Origin: Lepus europaeus
Taxonomy: Eukaryota; Chordata; Mammalia; Lagomorpha; Leporidae
Direction: 5' to 3'
Assembly (NCBI RefSeq): GCF_033115175.1
Contig: NC_084829.1
Span: forward strand, 15,884,496-15,948,495
DNA: 64,000 nucleotides
Below, piece after piece: positions 21,530-33,158 of the stretch (its first letter is position 1; the number at the start of each line of letters is the position of its first letter). The position numbers and the translations under genes are program-made. The notes below the pieces were generated by a model. That model made no database searches. It was not told where the DNA came from and saw only the letters and a program-made list of their open reading frames with translations.

Positions 21530-21933
21530 TGCTGGGTCTTAGTCCACCCGTACAAGGATGGACTGGGTCCAAGGAAATGTAAGTGCGCCTCTCACCGTTC
21601 CCCAGCCTCCCTATCCCAGAGACAATCAGACGCAGCGGGGAGTCAAGTCTAGCAAGAACTCATTTACTTCGTGTATAACAGAACCTTTTATAGCACAAAA
21701 CTGCAGAGTCATTGGGGCAGGGCTAAGGACCAACCAATCACTTAAAAAATCACCTTACGGGGGGATTTCTATAGGACTAGCCATATGTCTATACACTTGT
21801 TACTAGTTTTGTTACCTCCCCTGATGTTGCACAGCCAATTAGTTTTAGTGGTAAACAACTTTGGATTCCACCCACCTTACTTCCTTTGGGCACCATCTTT
21901 GAATTGCTTCATGTAACTAATTTCCCCACAACA
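21530..21933 (-). mobile_element. 5' LTR of the class II ERV
   Basis: About 404 bases with TG...CA ends, read on the minus strand from TGTTGTGGGG at 21933 to CCCAGCA at 21530. TATA-like CTATAAAAGG is on the minus strand at 21684-21693, giving a U3 of about 240. The partner LTR was not found in the window. Confidence 0.85.
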
Positions 21934-22132
21934 GGGTATAAAATTAACACACAAAAATCAACGGTCTTTGTATACACAAACAATGTCGAGGCTGAGAAAG
22001 AATGTCTAAGATCAATCCCATTCATAATAACCAAAAAGTAAAATAAAATACATGGAATAAATTTAGCCATGGACATCAAAGATCTTAATTATAAGATTAC
22101 AAACATTAAAGAAACAAATAATAGATGATAAA
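21934..22132 (+). mobile_element. Old L1 ORF2 fragment resuming after the ERV
   Basis: GGGTATAAAATTAACACACAA is the L1 ORF2 region just after the catalytic FADD box; the translation gives YKINTQKSTVFVY and is soon interrupted. It continues the old L1 of 12,535-15,948 with a gap, and ends at the next C-SINE. Confidence 0.75.
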
Positions 22133-22460
22133 GGGGCTGGTGCTGTGGCATAGCAGGTGAAGCTGCCTGCAGTGCCAGCATCACATATGGGCACTGGTTC
22201 AAGTCCTGGCTGCTCTACTTCTGACCCAGCTCTCTGCTATGGCCTAGGAAAGCAAGAGAAGATGGCCTAAATCCTTGGGCCCCTGTATCCATATGACAGA
22301 CCCAAAGGAAGTTCCTGGCTCCTGGCTTTGGATTAGCCTAGCTCTGGCCATCGTGGCCATTTGGGGAGTTAACCAGCAGAAGGAAGCTCTCTCTAAAAAT
22401 ATATATGCCTCTGCCTCTGCAACTCTGCCTTTCAAATAAATAAATAAATAATTTTTTAAA
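22133..22460 (+). mobile_element. C-SINE
   Basis: Head GGGGCTGGTGCTGTGGCATAG, body and an (AAAT)n-type tail. Diverged compared with the element at 8048. Target duplications were not clear. Confidence 0.88.
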
Positions 22461-22573
22461 AAGTGGTGAGAGGAAAGGTTTTATTTATACTCATAGATAT
22501 GCTTTATTTGTATTATTTTCCATTTCTGGAATATATATTGAAATATATATAGAAAAAAATATGTACATATCTT
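22461..22573. other. Short AT-rich junction between units A and B
   Basis: No repeat family recognised. Homology with the left end of unit A begins at GAGAATATAGCAGCATGAGC (about 22573). Confidence 0.5.
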
Positions 22574-22944
22574 GAGAATATAGCAGCATGAGCAATATTT
22601 TTGCTAATTTTGGGGAAGTTCTGTTGAATCAAAGGCCCATGTTATATTTGAAGGTGAAAGTGTGCTTTACCTTTGATGGAAGCCCTGATAAATCCTGGGA
22701 AAGAATTTTCAAGGAAAGTGATCTAAAACTTTTCTGTTTCCCCAGCAAGCAGCCTTTCCTGAAAAACAAATGGAAGAACACAAAGTTTAACGATTAAAAA
22801 CAATATGAAAGTTAAAAGAAATGGGAAGAAGGCAGATATGCCTTGAGGAGACTCTTCACGGTAGAAACCCAAATGTTTTTACAAGGGTTTTCTCCACACT
22901 AGAGATGTCCTCAGTCCTATATAGCATAAAAACTGCACAGCATG
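22574..22944. repeat. Left flank of OR unit B; noncoding
   Basis: Matches 710-1077 with few differences. The match stops at CACAGCATG where the full-length L1 begins. Confidence 0.85.
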
Positions 22945-23465
22945 GGGGGGGCGGAGCCAAGATGGCAGATAGTGAGGACGTGTGCCTTAGTTTGGGAAAA
23001 TAAACTTTCATAAAAGTGGAATTACTGTAGCCTCAGGAAAAGACTCAAGAAAAAAACTGCAGAGGAAACGCTTCCGGATCTTGTGGATGAGACACAGAGG
23101 ACTTACAGGGAACCCACCGCGTGGAAAACCAACCGAGACAAGCCGAGCAGCAGCGGCGGGAGAGGAGCCAGAGCCACAGAATCTCACCAGCGCGGGAACG
23201 GAGGAGGGAAAGACAAAGACCTGAGAAGTCCGAGACATTGGGGGGAGGGGGAACAGAGGCCTCTCCCTTCACTCACCAAGCAAAACAAAGAGCACCGCGA
23301 TTTTACATATGTAAAGCTCAGCCAAACTCAGTATCTTTAGCGAAACTGGAGAACACATTGAGGGCTGCATAAACTCTGTGTATGGTCCCAGGGGTAGATC
23401 AAACGAATACTCACAGAGGCCAGATTTCAACTACCCTCAACTCCACTCCCAACTGAGTCAAAAAA

Positions 23466-23508
<43 letters not shown>

Positions 23509-23693
23509 CAGCAAGGAGCAAGTAATCTGGGAGAGTCGCTCTTTACACAGCCTTAAACCTCAAGAAACAAGCATAGCTCTCTGGCCACACCCATCACAGC
23601 CCCTAAGGATCCAACAAAGCAGACAGCTCACTTAGAGGCATAGTATAACGAGAGAAAAAAACAAAAACAAAAACACCACAAATTATCTCTAAC
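22945..23693 (+). promoter_or_regulatory. L1 5' UTR / internal promoter
   Basis: GC-richer than the surroundings, with the AAGATGGC motif near its start, typical of L1 internal promoters (YY1-like site). It differs strongly from the 5' UTR type at 15950 and 45614 apart from its last part, so two 5' UTR types are attached to similar ORF1 genes in this window. Confidence 0.7.
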
Positions 23694-24731
23694 ATGCCAA
23701 GCAAGAAACATAGAAGTGGAGGTGCCAAGAACAAGGAAGGCACTATGACGCCCCCAAGTGAACAAGACACGCCAATGCAAGATTATGAAGATGAAGACAT
23801 AGAGGAAATGCAAGAAGCAGATTTCAAAAAATTGATAAGAACATTAAGAAGTTCTCAAAAACAAATTCTTGAACTACAGAAATCCTTTATGGACAAGATA
23901 GAAAATCTCTCCCGTGAAAATGAAATATTAAGGAGGAATCAAAATGAAATGAAAAAACTAGTGGAACAGGAAACTGCGATAGTGACAAAAAACCACAATG
24001 AAATGAAGAACTCAATAGATCAAATGGCAAACACATTAGAGAACCTTAAAAACAGAATGGGTGAAGCAGAAGAGAGAATATCGGAATTAGAAGACAGAGA
24101 ACAGGAAAGGAAACAGTCAAATCAAAGAAAAGAAGAAGAAATCAGAAATCTAAAAAATACTGTCAGGAATCTACAGGATACTATTAAAAAACCCAACATT
24201 CGGGTTCTAGGAGTTCCTGAAGGCATGGAAAGGGAGAAAGGATTAGAAGGCCTTTTTAGTGAGATACTAGCAGAAAATTTCCCAGGTTTGGAGAAGGACA
24301 GAGACATCCTAGTACAGGAAGCTCAGAGAACCCCTAATAAACATGATCAAAAGAGATCCTCACCACGACACGTCGTAATCAAACTCACCACAGTGAAACA
24401 TAAAGAAAAGATCCTAAAATGTGCAAGAGAGAAATGCCAGATTACTCTCAGAGGATCTCCAATTAGACTTACAGCTGATTTCTCATCAGAAACCCTACAA
24501 GCCAGGAGAGAATGGCGAGATATAGCCCAGGTGCTAAGAGAGAAAAACTGCCAGCCCAGAATATTATATCCTGCAAAGCTCTCATTTGTGAATGAAGGTG
24601 AAATTAAGACCTTTCACAGCAAACAGACATTGAAAGAATTTGTCGCCACTCGTCCAGCCCTGCAAAAGATGCTTAAAGACGTGTTACATACAGAAACACA
24701 GAAACACGGTCACCAATATGAAAGAAGGTAA
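23694..24731 (+). CDS. L1 ORF1 protein (RNA-binding chaperone), intact
   Basis: 345 residues from ATG 23694. ORF1p forms trimers that coat L1 RNA in the cytoplasm and are needed for retrotransposition. Visible are a basic N terminus (MPSKKHRSGGAKNKEG); a long coiled coil at about 60-155 rich in Glu/Asn/Lys (KSFMDKIENLSRENEILRR); the RRM-like segment starting NIRVLGVPEGMEREKGLE at about 169; and the C-terminal domain with KRSSPRHVVIKLTTVKHKEKIL and SPIRLTADFSSETLQARREW. No stops. Same length as the ORF1 at 46534. The intergenic gap to ORF2 is 67 bases. Whether it is expressed cannot be told. Confidence 0.93.
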   Translation: MPSKKHRSGGAKNKEGTMTPPSEQDTPMQDYEDEDIEEMQEADFKKLIRTLRSSQKQILELQKSFMDKIENLSRENEILRRNQNEMKKLVEQETAIVTKNHNEMKNSIDQMANTLENLKNRMGEAEERISELEDREQERKQSNQRKEEEIRNLKNTVRNLQDTIKKPNIRVLGVPEGMEREKGLEGLFSEILAENFPGLEKDRDILVQEAQRTPNKHDQKRSSPRHVVIKLTTVKHKEKILKCAREKCQITLRGSPIRLTADFSSETLQARREWRDIAQVLREKNCQPRILYPAKLSFVNEGEIKTFHSKQTLKEFVATRPALQKMLKDVLHTETQKHGHQYERR

Positions 24732-24798
24732 AGGAAGGAAACCTCACAGCAAAGGATCACAGGAATCTCAAACCAGATATTAGAAATATCTTTGGCAA

Positions 24799-27700
24799 AT
24801 GGCAGGGCAAAGTTACTCCTTCTCAATAGTCACATTGAATGTTAATGGATTGAACTGTCCAGTTAAAAGACACCAATTGGCTGATTGGGTTAAGGAACAA
24901 AACCCATCCTTTTGCTGCTTACAAGAAACCCATCTATCCAACAATGATCCATACAAGCTGAGAGTGAAAGGCTGGAAAAAGATATACCACGCCAACAGAA
25001 ATGAAAAGAGAGCGGGCGTAGCCATCTTAATATCGGACACCATAAACTTTACCACAAAAACTGTTAGGAGAGACAAAGAGGGGCACTATATAATGATTAA
25101 GGGATCCATTCAACAGGAAGATATAACGATTATCAACGTATATGCACCTAATTACAGGGCACCAGCTTATTTAAAAGACTTCTTAAGGGACTTAAAGGGA
25201 TACTTAGACCCCAATACAATAATACTGGGGGACTTCAATACTCCACTCTCAGAGATAGACAGATCAACAGGACAGAAGATCAACAAGGAGACAGTAGATT
25301 TAAATGACACTATAGCCCAAATGGATCTAACAGATATCTACAGAACATTTCATCCTACATCTAAGGACTTTACATTCTTCTCAGCAGTACATGGAACCTT
25401 CTCTAGGATTGACCACATACTAGGCCATAAAGCAAGTCTCAGCAAATTCAAAAGAATTAGAATCATACCATGCAGCTTCTCAGACCACAAAGGAATGAAA
25501 TTGGAAATTGGCAACTTAGGAATCCCTAGAGCACGTGCAAACACATGGAGATTGAACAACATGCTCCTGAAGGAACAATGGGTCATAGAAGAAATTAAAA
25601 GAGAAATCAAAAATTTTCTGGAAGTAAATGAGGATAACAGCACAACATACCAAAACCTATGGGATACAACAAAAGCAGTGTTAAGAGGAAAGTTTATATC
25701 AATAGGTGCCTACATCAAGAAATTGGAAAGGCACCAAATAGATGAGCTTTCAAGTTATCTCAAGGATCTAGAAAATCTGCAGCAAACCAAACCCAAACCC
25801 AGTAGGAGAAGAGAAATAATTAAAATCAGAGAAGAAATCAACAGGATTGAATCCAAAAAAAACATTACAAAAAATCAGCCAAACGAGGAGCTGGTTTTTT
25901 GAAAAAATAAACAAAATTGACACCCCATTGGCCCAGCTAACTAAAAAAAGAAGAGAAACGACCCAAATCAATAGGATCAGAGATGAAATGGGAAACGTAA
26001 CAACAGACGCCACAGAAATAAAAAGAATCATCAGAAATTACTACAAGGACTTGTATGCCAGCAAACAGGGAAATCTATCAGAAATGGACAGATTCTTGGA
26101 CACATACAACCTCCATAAATTGAGCCAGGAAGACATAGAAAACCTAAACAGACCAATAACTGACACAGAAATTGAAACAGTAATAAAGGCCCTCCCAACA
26201 AAGAAAAGCCCAGGGCCAGATGGATTCACTGCTGAGTTCTACCAGACATTTAGAGAAGAACTAACTCCAATTCTTCTCAAACTATTCAGAGCAATCGAAA
26301 AAGAGGGAATCCTCCCAAATTCTTTCTATGAAGCCACCATCACCTTAATTCCTAAGCCAGAAAGAGACGCAACATTGAAAGAGAATTACAGACCAATATC
26401 CCTGATGAACATAGATGCAAAAATCCTCAATAAAATTCTGGCCAATAGAATGCAACAACACATCAGAAAGATCATCCACCCAGACCAAGTGGGATTCATC
26501 CCCGGTATGCAGGGATGGTTCAACATTCGCAAAACAATCAACTTAATACACTACATTAACAGACTGCAGAAGAAAAACCATATGATTCTCTCAATAGACG
26601 CAGAGAAAGCATTTGATAAAATACAACACCCTTTCATGATGAAAACTCTAAGCAAACTGGGTATGGAAGGAACATTCCTTAATACAATCAAAGCAATATA
26701 TGAAAAACCCACGGCCAACATCCTATTGAATGGGGAAAAGTTGGAAGCATTTCCACTGAAATCTGGTACCAGACAGGGATGCCCTCTCTTACCACTGCTA
26801 TTCAATATAGTTCTGGAAGTTTTGGCCAGAGCTATTAGGCAAGAAAAAGAAATTAAAGGGATACAAATCGGGAAGGACGAACTCAAACTATCCCTCTTTG
26901 CAGATGATATGATTCTTTCTTTAGGGGACCCAAAGAACTCTACTAAGAGACTGCTGGAACTCATCGAAGAGTTTGGCAAAGTAGCAGGATATAAAATCAA
27001 TCCACAAAAAACAAGAGCCTTTGTATACACAGGCAATGCCACGGCTGAGGAAGAACTTCTAAAATCAATCCCATTCACAATAGCTACAAAAACAATCAAA
27101 TACCTTGGAATAAACTTAACCAAGGACGTTAAAGATCTCTACGATGAAAACTACAAAACCTTACAGAAAGAAATAGAAGAGGATACCAAAAAATGGAGAA
27201 ATCTTCCATGCTCATGGATTGGAAGAATCAATATCATCAAAATGTCTATTCTCCCAAAAGCAATTTATACATTCAATGCAATACCCATCAAGATCCCGAA
27301 GACCTTCTTCTCAGATCTGGAAAAAATGATGCTGAAATTCATATGGAGACACAGAAGACCTCGAATAGCCAAAACAATCCTGTACAACAAAAACAAAGCC
27401 GGAGGCATCACAATACCTGATTTTAGGACATACTACAGGGCAGTTGTTATCAAAACAGCATGGTACTGGTACAGAAACAGATGGATAGACCAATGGAACA
27501 GAATAGAAACACCAGAAATCAATCCAAACATCTACAGCCAACTTATATTTGACCAAAGATCCAAATCTAATCCCTGGAATAAGGACAGTCTATTCAATAA
27601 ATGGTGCTGGGAAAATTGGATTTCCACATGCAGAAGCTTGAAGCAAGACCCATACCTTTCACCTTACACAAAAATTCACTCAACATGGATTAAAGACTTA

Positions 27701-28623
27701 AATCTACGACCCGAAACCATCAAATTGTTAGAGAGCATTGGAGAAACTCTGCAAGATATAGGCACAGGCAAAGACTTCCTGGAAAATACTCCAACAGCAC
27801 AGGCAGTCAAAGCCAAAATTAACATTTGGGATTGCATCAAATTGAGAAGTTTCTGTACTTCAAAAGAAACAGTCAGGAAAGTGAAGAGGCAACCAACAGA
27901 ATGGGAAAAAATATTCGCAAACTATACTACAGATAAAGGATTGATAACCAGAATCTACAAAGAAATCAAGAAACTCCACAACAACAAAACAAACAACCCA
28001 CTTAAGAGACGGGCCAAGGACCTCAATAGACATTTTTCGAAAGAGGAAATCCAAATGGCCAACAGACACATGAAAAAATGTTCAAGATCACTAGCCATCA
28101 GAGAAATGCAAATCAAAACCACAATGAGGTTCCATCTCACCCCGATGAGAATGGCTCACATTCAGAAATCTACCAACAACAGATGCTGGAGAGGATGTGG
28201 GGAAAAAGGGACACTAACCCACTGTTGGTGGGAATGCAAACTGGTTAAGCCACTATGGAAGTCTGTCTGGAGATTCCTCAGAAACCTGAACATAACCCTA
28301 CCATACAACCCAGCCATCCCACTCCTTGGAATTTACTCAAAGGAAATTAATTGGGCAAACAAAAAAGCCGTCTGCACCTAATGTTTATTGCAGCTCAATT
28401 CACAATAGCTAAGACCTGGAACCAACCCAAATGCCCATCAACAGTAGACTGGATAAAGAAATTATGGGACATGTACTCCATAGAATACTATACAGCAGTA
28501 AGAAACAACGAAACCCAGTCATTTGCCACAAGATGGAGCAATCTGGAAAACATCATGCTGAGTGAATTAAGCCAGTCCCAAAGAGAAAAATATCATTTGT
28601 TTTCCCTGATCGGTGACAACTGA
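24799..28623 (+). pseudogene. L1 ORF2 (endonuclease/reverse transcriptase) with two single-base frameshifts
   Basis: Starts at ATG 24799 ([19 protein letters not shown]). The endonuclease domain is complete in the first 367 codons (QETHL near residue 43, GDFNTPLS near 149, [10 protein letters not shown] near 230). One extra A in an A-run at 25855-25862 ends this frame at 25902 and RT continues in the next frame to 28381. RT motifs are [25 protein letters not shown], and FADDM near 26900; the C-terminal cluster [18 protein letters not shown] follows. A missing T near 28379 shifts the last 80 codons (to 28623). Apart from these two changes it reads like an active element. Slippage in the A-run could also be a sequencing artefact. 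Confidence 0.93.
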
Positions 28624-30062
28624 GCGCCAAAGGGGAAACCTGTTAAGTGAAATGGACACTATAAGCAACAATGAACTGATCAGCTCCTGTCCTGACTTTA
28701 GATGTACAATGTAATACTTTATCCTTTTTAGTATTTGTTGTTGTTGTTGTTGTTCTAGTACTATTGGTTGAACTCAGTAATTAACACACAATTATTCTTA
28801 GGTGTTTAAATTTTAACTGAAAAGTGATCCCTGTTAAATCTAAGAGTGGAAAAAGAGAGGGAGGAGATGTACAATTTGGACATGCTCAATCAGACTTGCC
28901 CCACATGGTGGAGTTAGAAACGTGCCAGGGGATTCCAATACAATCCCATCAAGGTGTCATGTACCAATTCCATCTCACTAGTCCAAGTGATCAATTTCAG
29001 TTCACAATTGATCACTCTGATAGGTCTAAGAGTCAAAGGGATCACAGAAACAAGACTAGTGTCTGCTAATACTGATAGAATCAAAAAGGGAGAGAAGGAT
29101 CCAACATGGGAAGTGGGATACACAGCAGACTCATAGGATGGCAGATGTCCTAAACAACACTCTGGCCTCAGAATCAGCCCTCAAGGCATTCGGATCTGGC
29201 TGAAGAGCCCATGAGAGTATAGCAGGCATGGAAAGCCAAGATATCATGGAAAAAAAAAGACCTAAATGAATGATCTCTGTGAGTGAGATCCCAGTGGAAA
29301 GAACGGGGCCATCAAAGAAGGAGGTACCCTTCTCCGAAGGGAGGAGAGAACCTCCACTTTGACTATGACCCTATCGGAATAAGATCAAAGTCAGCGAACT
29401 CTAAAGGCTTCCATAGCCCTGGCAACTCATGACTAGAGCCTAGGGAGATTACTGACGCCATGAACAGGAGTGTCAAATTGTTAAGTCAACAACTAGAGTC
29501 ACTGTGTACTTATGTCTCATGTGGGATCTGTCCTTAATGTGTTTTCCAATGTGTAGTGATGCTATAACTAGTACTTAAACAGTATTTTTACTCTTTGTGT
29601 TTCTGTGTGGGTACAAACTGATGAGGTCTTTACTAAGTATATGCAGAATCGATCTTCTGCATATAAAGATAATTGAAAATGAAAAAAAAACCTGGTGTTA
29701 AATTGGAAATTGCATACAAAAGTAATCAATTTTTAAAAAATATCATGTAGGATCTCTGTCTTTAATGTGCTGTACACTGTTATTTAATGCTATAACTAGT
29801 ACTCCAACGGTATTTTTTCACTTTGTGTTGCTATGTGGGGGCAAACTGTTGAAATCCTTACTTAATATATGCTAAACTGATCTTCTGTATATAAAGAGAA
29901 TTGAAAATGAATCTTGATGTGAATGGAAGGGGAGAGAGAGCGGGAAAGGGGAGGGTTCGGGTGGGAGGGAAGTTTTGGTGGGGGGAAGCCATTGTAACCC
30001 ATAAGCTGTACTTTGGAAATTTATATTCATTAAATAAAAGTTAAAAAAAAACACACAAAAAA

Positions 30063-30417
30063 ATTACAGTCACTAAAAAAAGATAATACATGATTTCCAA
30101 AAAATATCTAATTTTTGAATATTTGAATGAATTTATTTAAAGCACAATAAATAGTCTTGCTCCCAAACTTCAATTCGGTAAGTACCAAATTGTACATTAG
30201 AAGCATTTCCACAGAGAGCTATGCCCCAAGGAAATTCTCTGGGATAAATATTAAGGGACTATTTGAAAACAATGCCCAAGAGCTTTCAACAATATCATAC
30301 AAATACATGTACACAAAGTCTTCTTCACACTTTCTATGACTGTCTTTCTAACCTATGGGTTCTTTTCTCTTTGACATCCTTGTATCAATTGAAAAACTAC
30401 GAATTCTGAAATGAATT
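30063..30417 (+). promoter_or_regulatory. OR-B upstream/promoter region
   Basis: Nearly identical to 5941-6301, directly after the full-length L1 poly(A). The L1 ends about 355 bases before the TATA-like box, so the OR-B promoter now lies just downstream of a full L1 with sense orientation. Confidence 0.6.
30223..30233 (+). promoter_or_regulatory. Candidate EBF/Olf1-type site, OR-B
   Basis: GCCCCAAGGAA, identical in units A and C at the matching position. Confidence 0.5.
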
Positions 30418-30426
30418 CATAAATAC
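30418..30426 (+). promoter_or_regulatory. TATA-like box, OR-B
   Basis: CATAAATAC, same as unit A; unit C has TATAAATA here. Confidence 0.5.
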
Positions 30427-30449
30427 TACACTCTTCTCTGTCATACGGA

Positions 30450-30534
30450 TTCACTTTCCTTTTCTGAAAGCTTGAAGAATTCAACCGTATTCCTTCATAA
30501 TTCCTTTTTATTGAAGGATATTTATCAAAATAAG
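30450..30534 (+). other. Inferred noncoding exon 1 of OR-B
   Basis: Ends at the donor AAAATAAG|GTGAGT (30534|30535). The 5' edge is estimated from the TATA-like box. The sequence is almost the same as in unit A. Confidence 0.6.
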
Positions 30535-31257
30535 GTGAGTAAAACACACTTGTTTTTTAAAGATATGGAATCCTCAGGGAAGACTGGAGTGTGCAGACCT
30601 TAGTAGCTAGTCTACATGTACAAAAGGCAGAGAATTTCATCTCAAGGAGCCTTTCCAAACCTTGGGAAAAATCTACGTCAGTCGTTCAACAAACTAAATT
30701 TACCATTGCAATTAATCTGCTTCTCAGACATTCACTTGCACCAAATTTAAAAACACTAAGCTTTTAATTAAAACTATATCCAACAGCTATTAAAAACCTG
30801 AGTTAAGTGTGAAGCTGTCATTGAATCATGTGAACGTATCATATGAATTATTTCTTAACATTTGGGGAAAACTACACAGATTAACTATGAATATGTTTCA
30901 TCCAGGTATTTTGGTTTCAAATAAAAATAAACTTTTTTCTCTTTTGATGTTTTATTAGTAATAAATCTAAAAAGTTATGGAAGCATAAAATATTATATGA
31001 TACAATAAAGTATGAATAAGATAAGCTAGAATGAAAATTTGAGTGTAGATACAAAGGAACTATCAATAGGGACAGAGTCTGGCACTTTATAAAGTGACTG
31101 AATATTCTGGGGAGTTATGTGTTATTATTCCAAAGAGTTACATTCACAAATCTAATATGTATTTTCCACAGTCAGCTCCCTATTTCCAATTCCTTTTTAT
31201 TATCTTTACAATTTACAGTAAGCTGTGAAATCTTATAATTTCACTGTGTTTTTTTAT

Positions 31258-32432
31258 ATTTTTTATTTATGGAGAAGAGATTTTATTAATTTCATGGATA
31301 TGATTTCAAGAATACAATGATGCTTTCCTCCCTCCCTTCTTCCCTTCCACAACCTCCCTTCATTTCCTTTTTCCTTTGTATTTTTGCAATTGCACACTTT
31401 GAATTAACTATATAATCATAGATTCAATGCTCCTCTAAACAAAGAGCTCTACAAGTAAAAGCTAGACCACCACTGTTCTGAGTCTAGAAAACAGTTATAG
31501 ACAACAAACATGATATCAGCTTGGCTCAATATACCTAAGTTTCTTTTTACTCTTTGTATTGGCTATAACCAGAGAAAGCATATATTTGTCTTTTTGTGTC
31601 TGTCTGGCTTATTTCACTAAGCATAATAGTCTGCAGTTGCATCCATTTTGTTGTGAAAGATATTTCATTCTTTTGTTTGGCTGAGTAGTATTCCATAGTG
31701 CATATATACCACATTTTCTTTACCCAATCATCAGTTGATGGACATATGGGTGGATTCCATATCTCAGCTAATGTGAATTGAGCTGCTATAAACATAGGAG
31801 TACAGATAATTCTTTTTTTAAAGATTTATTTATTTATTTGTAAGTCAGAGTTACACACAGAGGAGAAGCAGAGAGAGAGAGAGAGAGAGAGAAATCCTCC
31901 ATCCTGTGGTTCACTACCCAATTGGCCACAATGGCCGGAGCTATGCTGATCCGAAGCCAGGGGCCAGGAGCTTCTTCCGGGTCTCCCACATGGTTGCAGG
32001 GGCCCAAGGACTTGGGCCATCTTCTTACTGCTTTCCCAGCCCATAGCAGAGAGTTGGATCAGAAGTGGAGCAGCCGGGACTCAAATCAGCACCCATGTGG
32101 GATGCCAGTGCTTTAGGTCAGGGCATTAAGCTGCTGTGCCACAGCACCGGCCCCCAGATAACTCTTTCATATGCTGATTTTATTTCCTTTGGGCAGATTC
32201 CTAGGAGTGGCATGGCTGGGTCATATGGTTTATTTATTTTCAGATTTCTGAGGAATCTCTAGACTGTCTTCCACAATGGTTGTACTAGTTTACAATCCCA
32301 CCAAGAGGGTATTAGGGTACTTTTCTCCACATCCTTGCCAGTGGTTGTTGTTTTTTGATTTTTGTATGATGGCCACTCTAGCTGGGATGAGTTGAAACCT
32401 ATTGTGGTTTTAATTTGCATTTCTCTGATGGT
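31258..32432 (-). mobile_element. Old L1 3' part, antisense, interrupted by a C-SINE
   Basis: The minus strand encodes the ORF2 C-terminal stretch ([20 protein letters not shown], start near 31795) followed by 3' UTR. The upstream part continues at 32155-32432 on the other side of the SINE. It is strongly diverged, so much older than the L1 at 22945. Confidence 0.8.
31803..32168 (-). mobile_element. C-SINE nested in the old L1
   Basis: Body 31815-32154, minus orientation (T-rich/ATTT tail on the left, head CCGGTGCTGTGG on the right). Flanks CAGATAATTCTTTT and CAGATAACTCTTTC are target duplications with slight decay. Confidence 0.9.
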
Positions 32433-33158
32433 TAGTGCAGTCAAACAGCAATGGAAAATCGCTGAAAACAGAAGACTGAAAAATAACAGATGGAATCCAA
32501 CAGCTAACAGTAACAAAATGTAAGAACTACAAGAAAAAGATTAAAAATTTAAGTATCACATTGCAATGCTTAAATATATTTTAAGGCTAACTCATCTTGA
32601 ATGATTATTCATCTTTGAATAATCACACTGATTAATTTTCCAAAATCTCCAGGGAAGGATCCAGAGAAATGAAAGGACTCTGAAGTGATCAACAATCTTA
32701 AACAAATCAATATTTAATATGATAAATAATATAAACAAAATTATAAATTATACAAATTTAATAAAATGGCTGAATACATACTGGATAGATTACAGTCATT
32801 AGAGTTAGACATAATTAGTCATGGAAGATTCATGGAGGATCAAATAAAAGATATCTAAAGAATTGGAGAATGACTCATAATAGACAAATATAAAATGCAA
32901 ATGTAAAGATATTACATAAATAGAGAAAATATTTTATAACACAATTGCTTAATGATGTTGGCAGTTTAGAGTTTTTCAGAATACTATTTTAAAAATCAAT
33001 TAATTCACACCATACTTATTTCATGTGCCACCTACAACAAAGAATTTCTCCAGAAAAAGATCTTATGCAAAGATATGTTCCTAAATTCAGTGTACTCATC
33101 TTGAATAAAATAAAGCTCACATGGGGGGTAGGAACCAATCTCATTCAAGAAACACATC

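Larger units (their letters stand above)
19331..21933 (-). mobile_element. Class II (betaretrovirus-like) endogenous retrovirus, 5' half
   Basis: On the minus strand, in order: a complete LTR (21933-21530), a primer-binding site (21527-21510), gag (21450 to about 19851) and a decayed protease (about 19850-19331). No RT, env or second LTR was found. The LTR meets old L1 ORF2 sequence (GGGTATAAAATTAAC) at 21934. Frameshifts and stops make it defective. Confidence 0.85.
22945..30062 (+). mobile_element. Full-length, nearly intact young L1
   Basis: Complete layout: 5' UTR 22945-23693 (starts with a G run then CGGAGCCAAGATGGC, with a (GA)n run at 23475-23503), ORF1 23694-24731, ORF2 24799-28623 (two single-base frameshifts), 3' UTR with (GTT)n, a G-rich tract near 29925-29990, AATAAA near 30034 and poly(A). 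No target duplication is visible. Compared with unit A, about 660 bases of host flank are missing at the insertion. Confidence 0.96.

Noticed and set aside
26551-27123. 190-codon minus-strand ORF
   Set aside because: Antisense shadow of the L1 RT; the same shadow appears in the other L1 copies.
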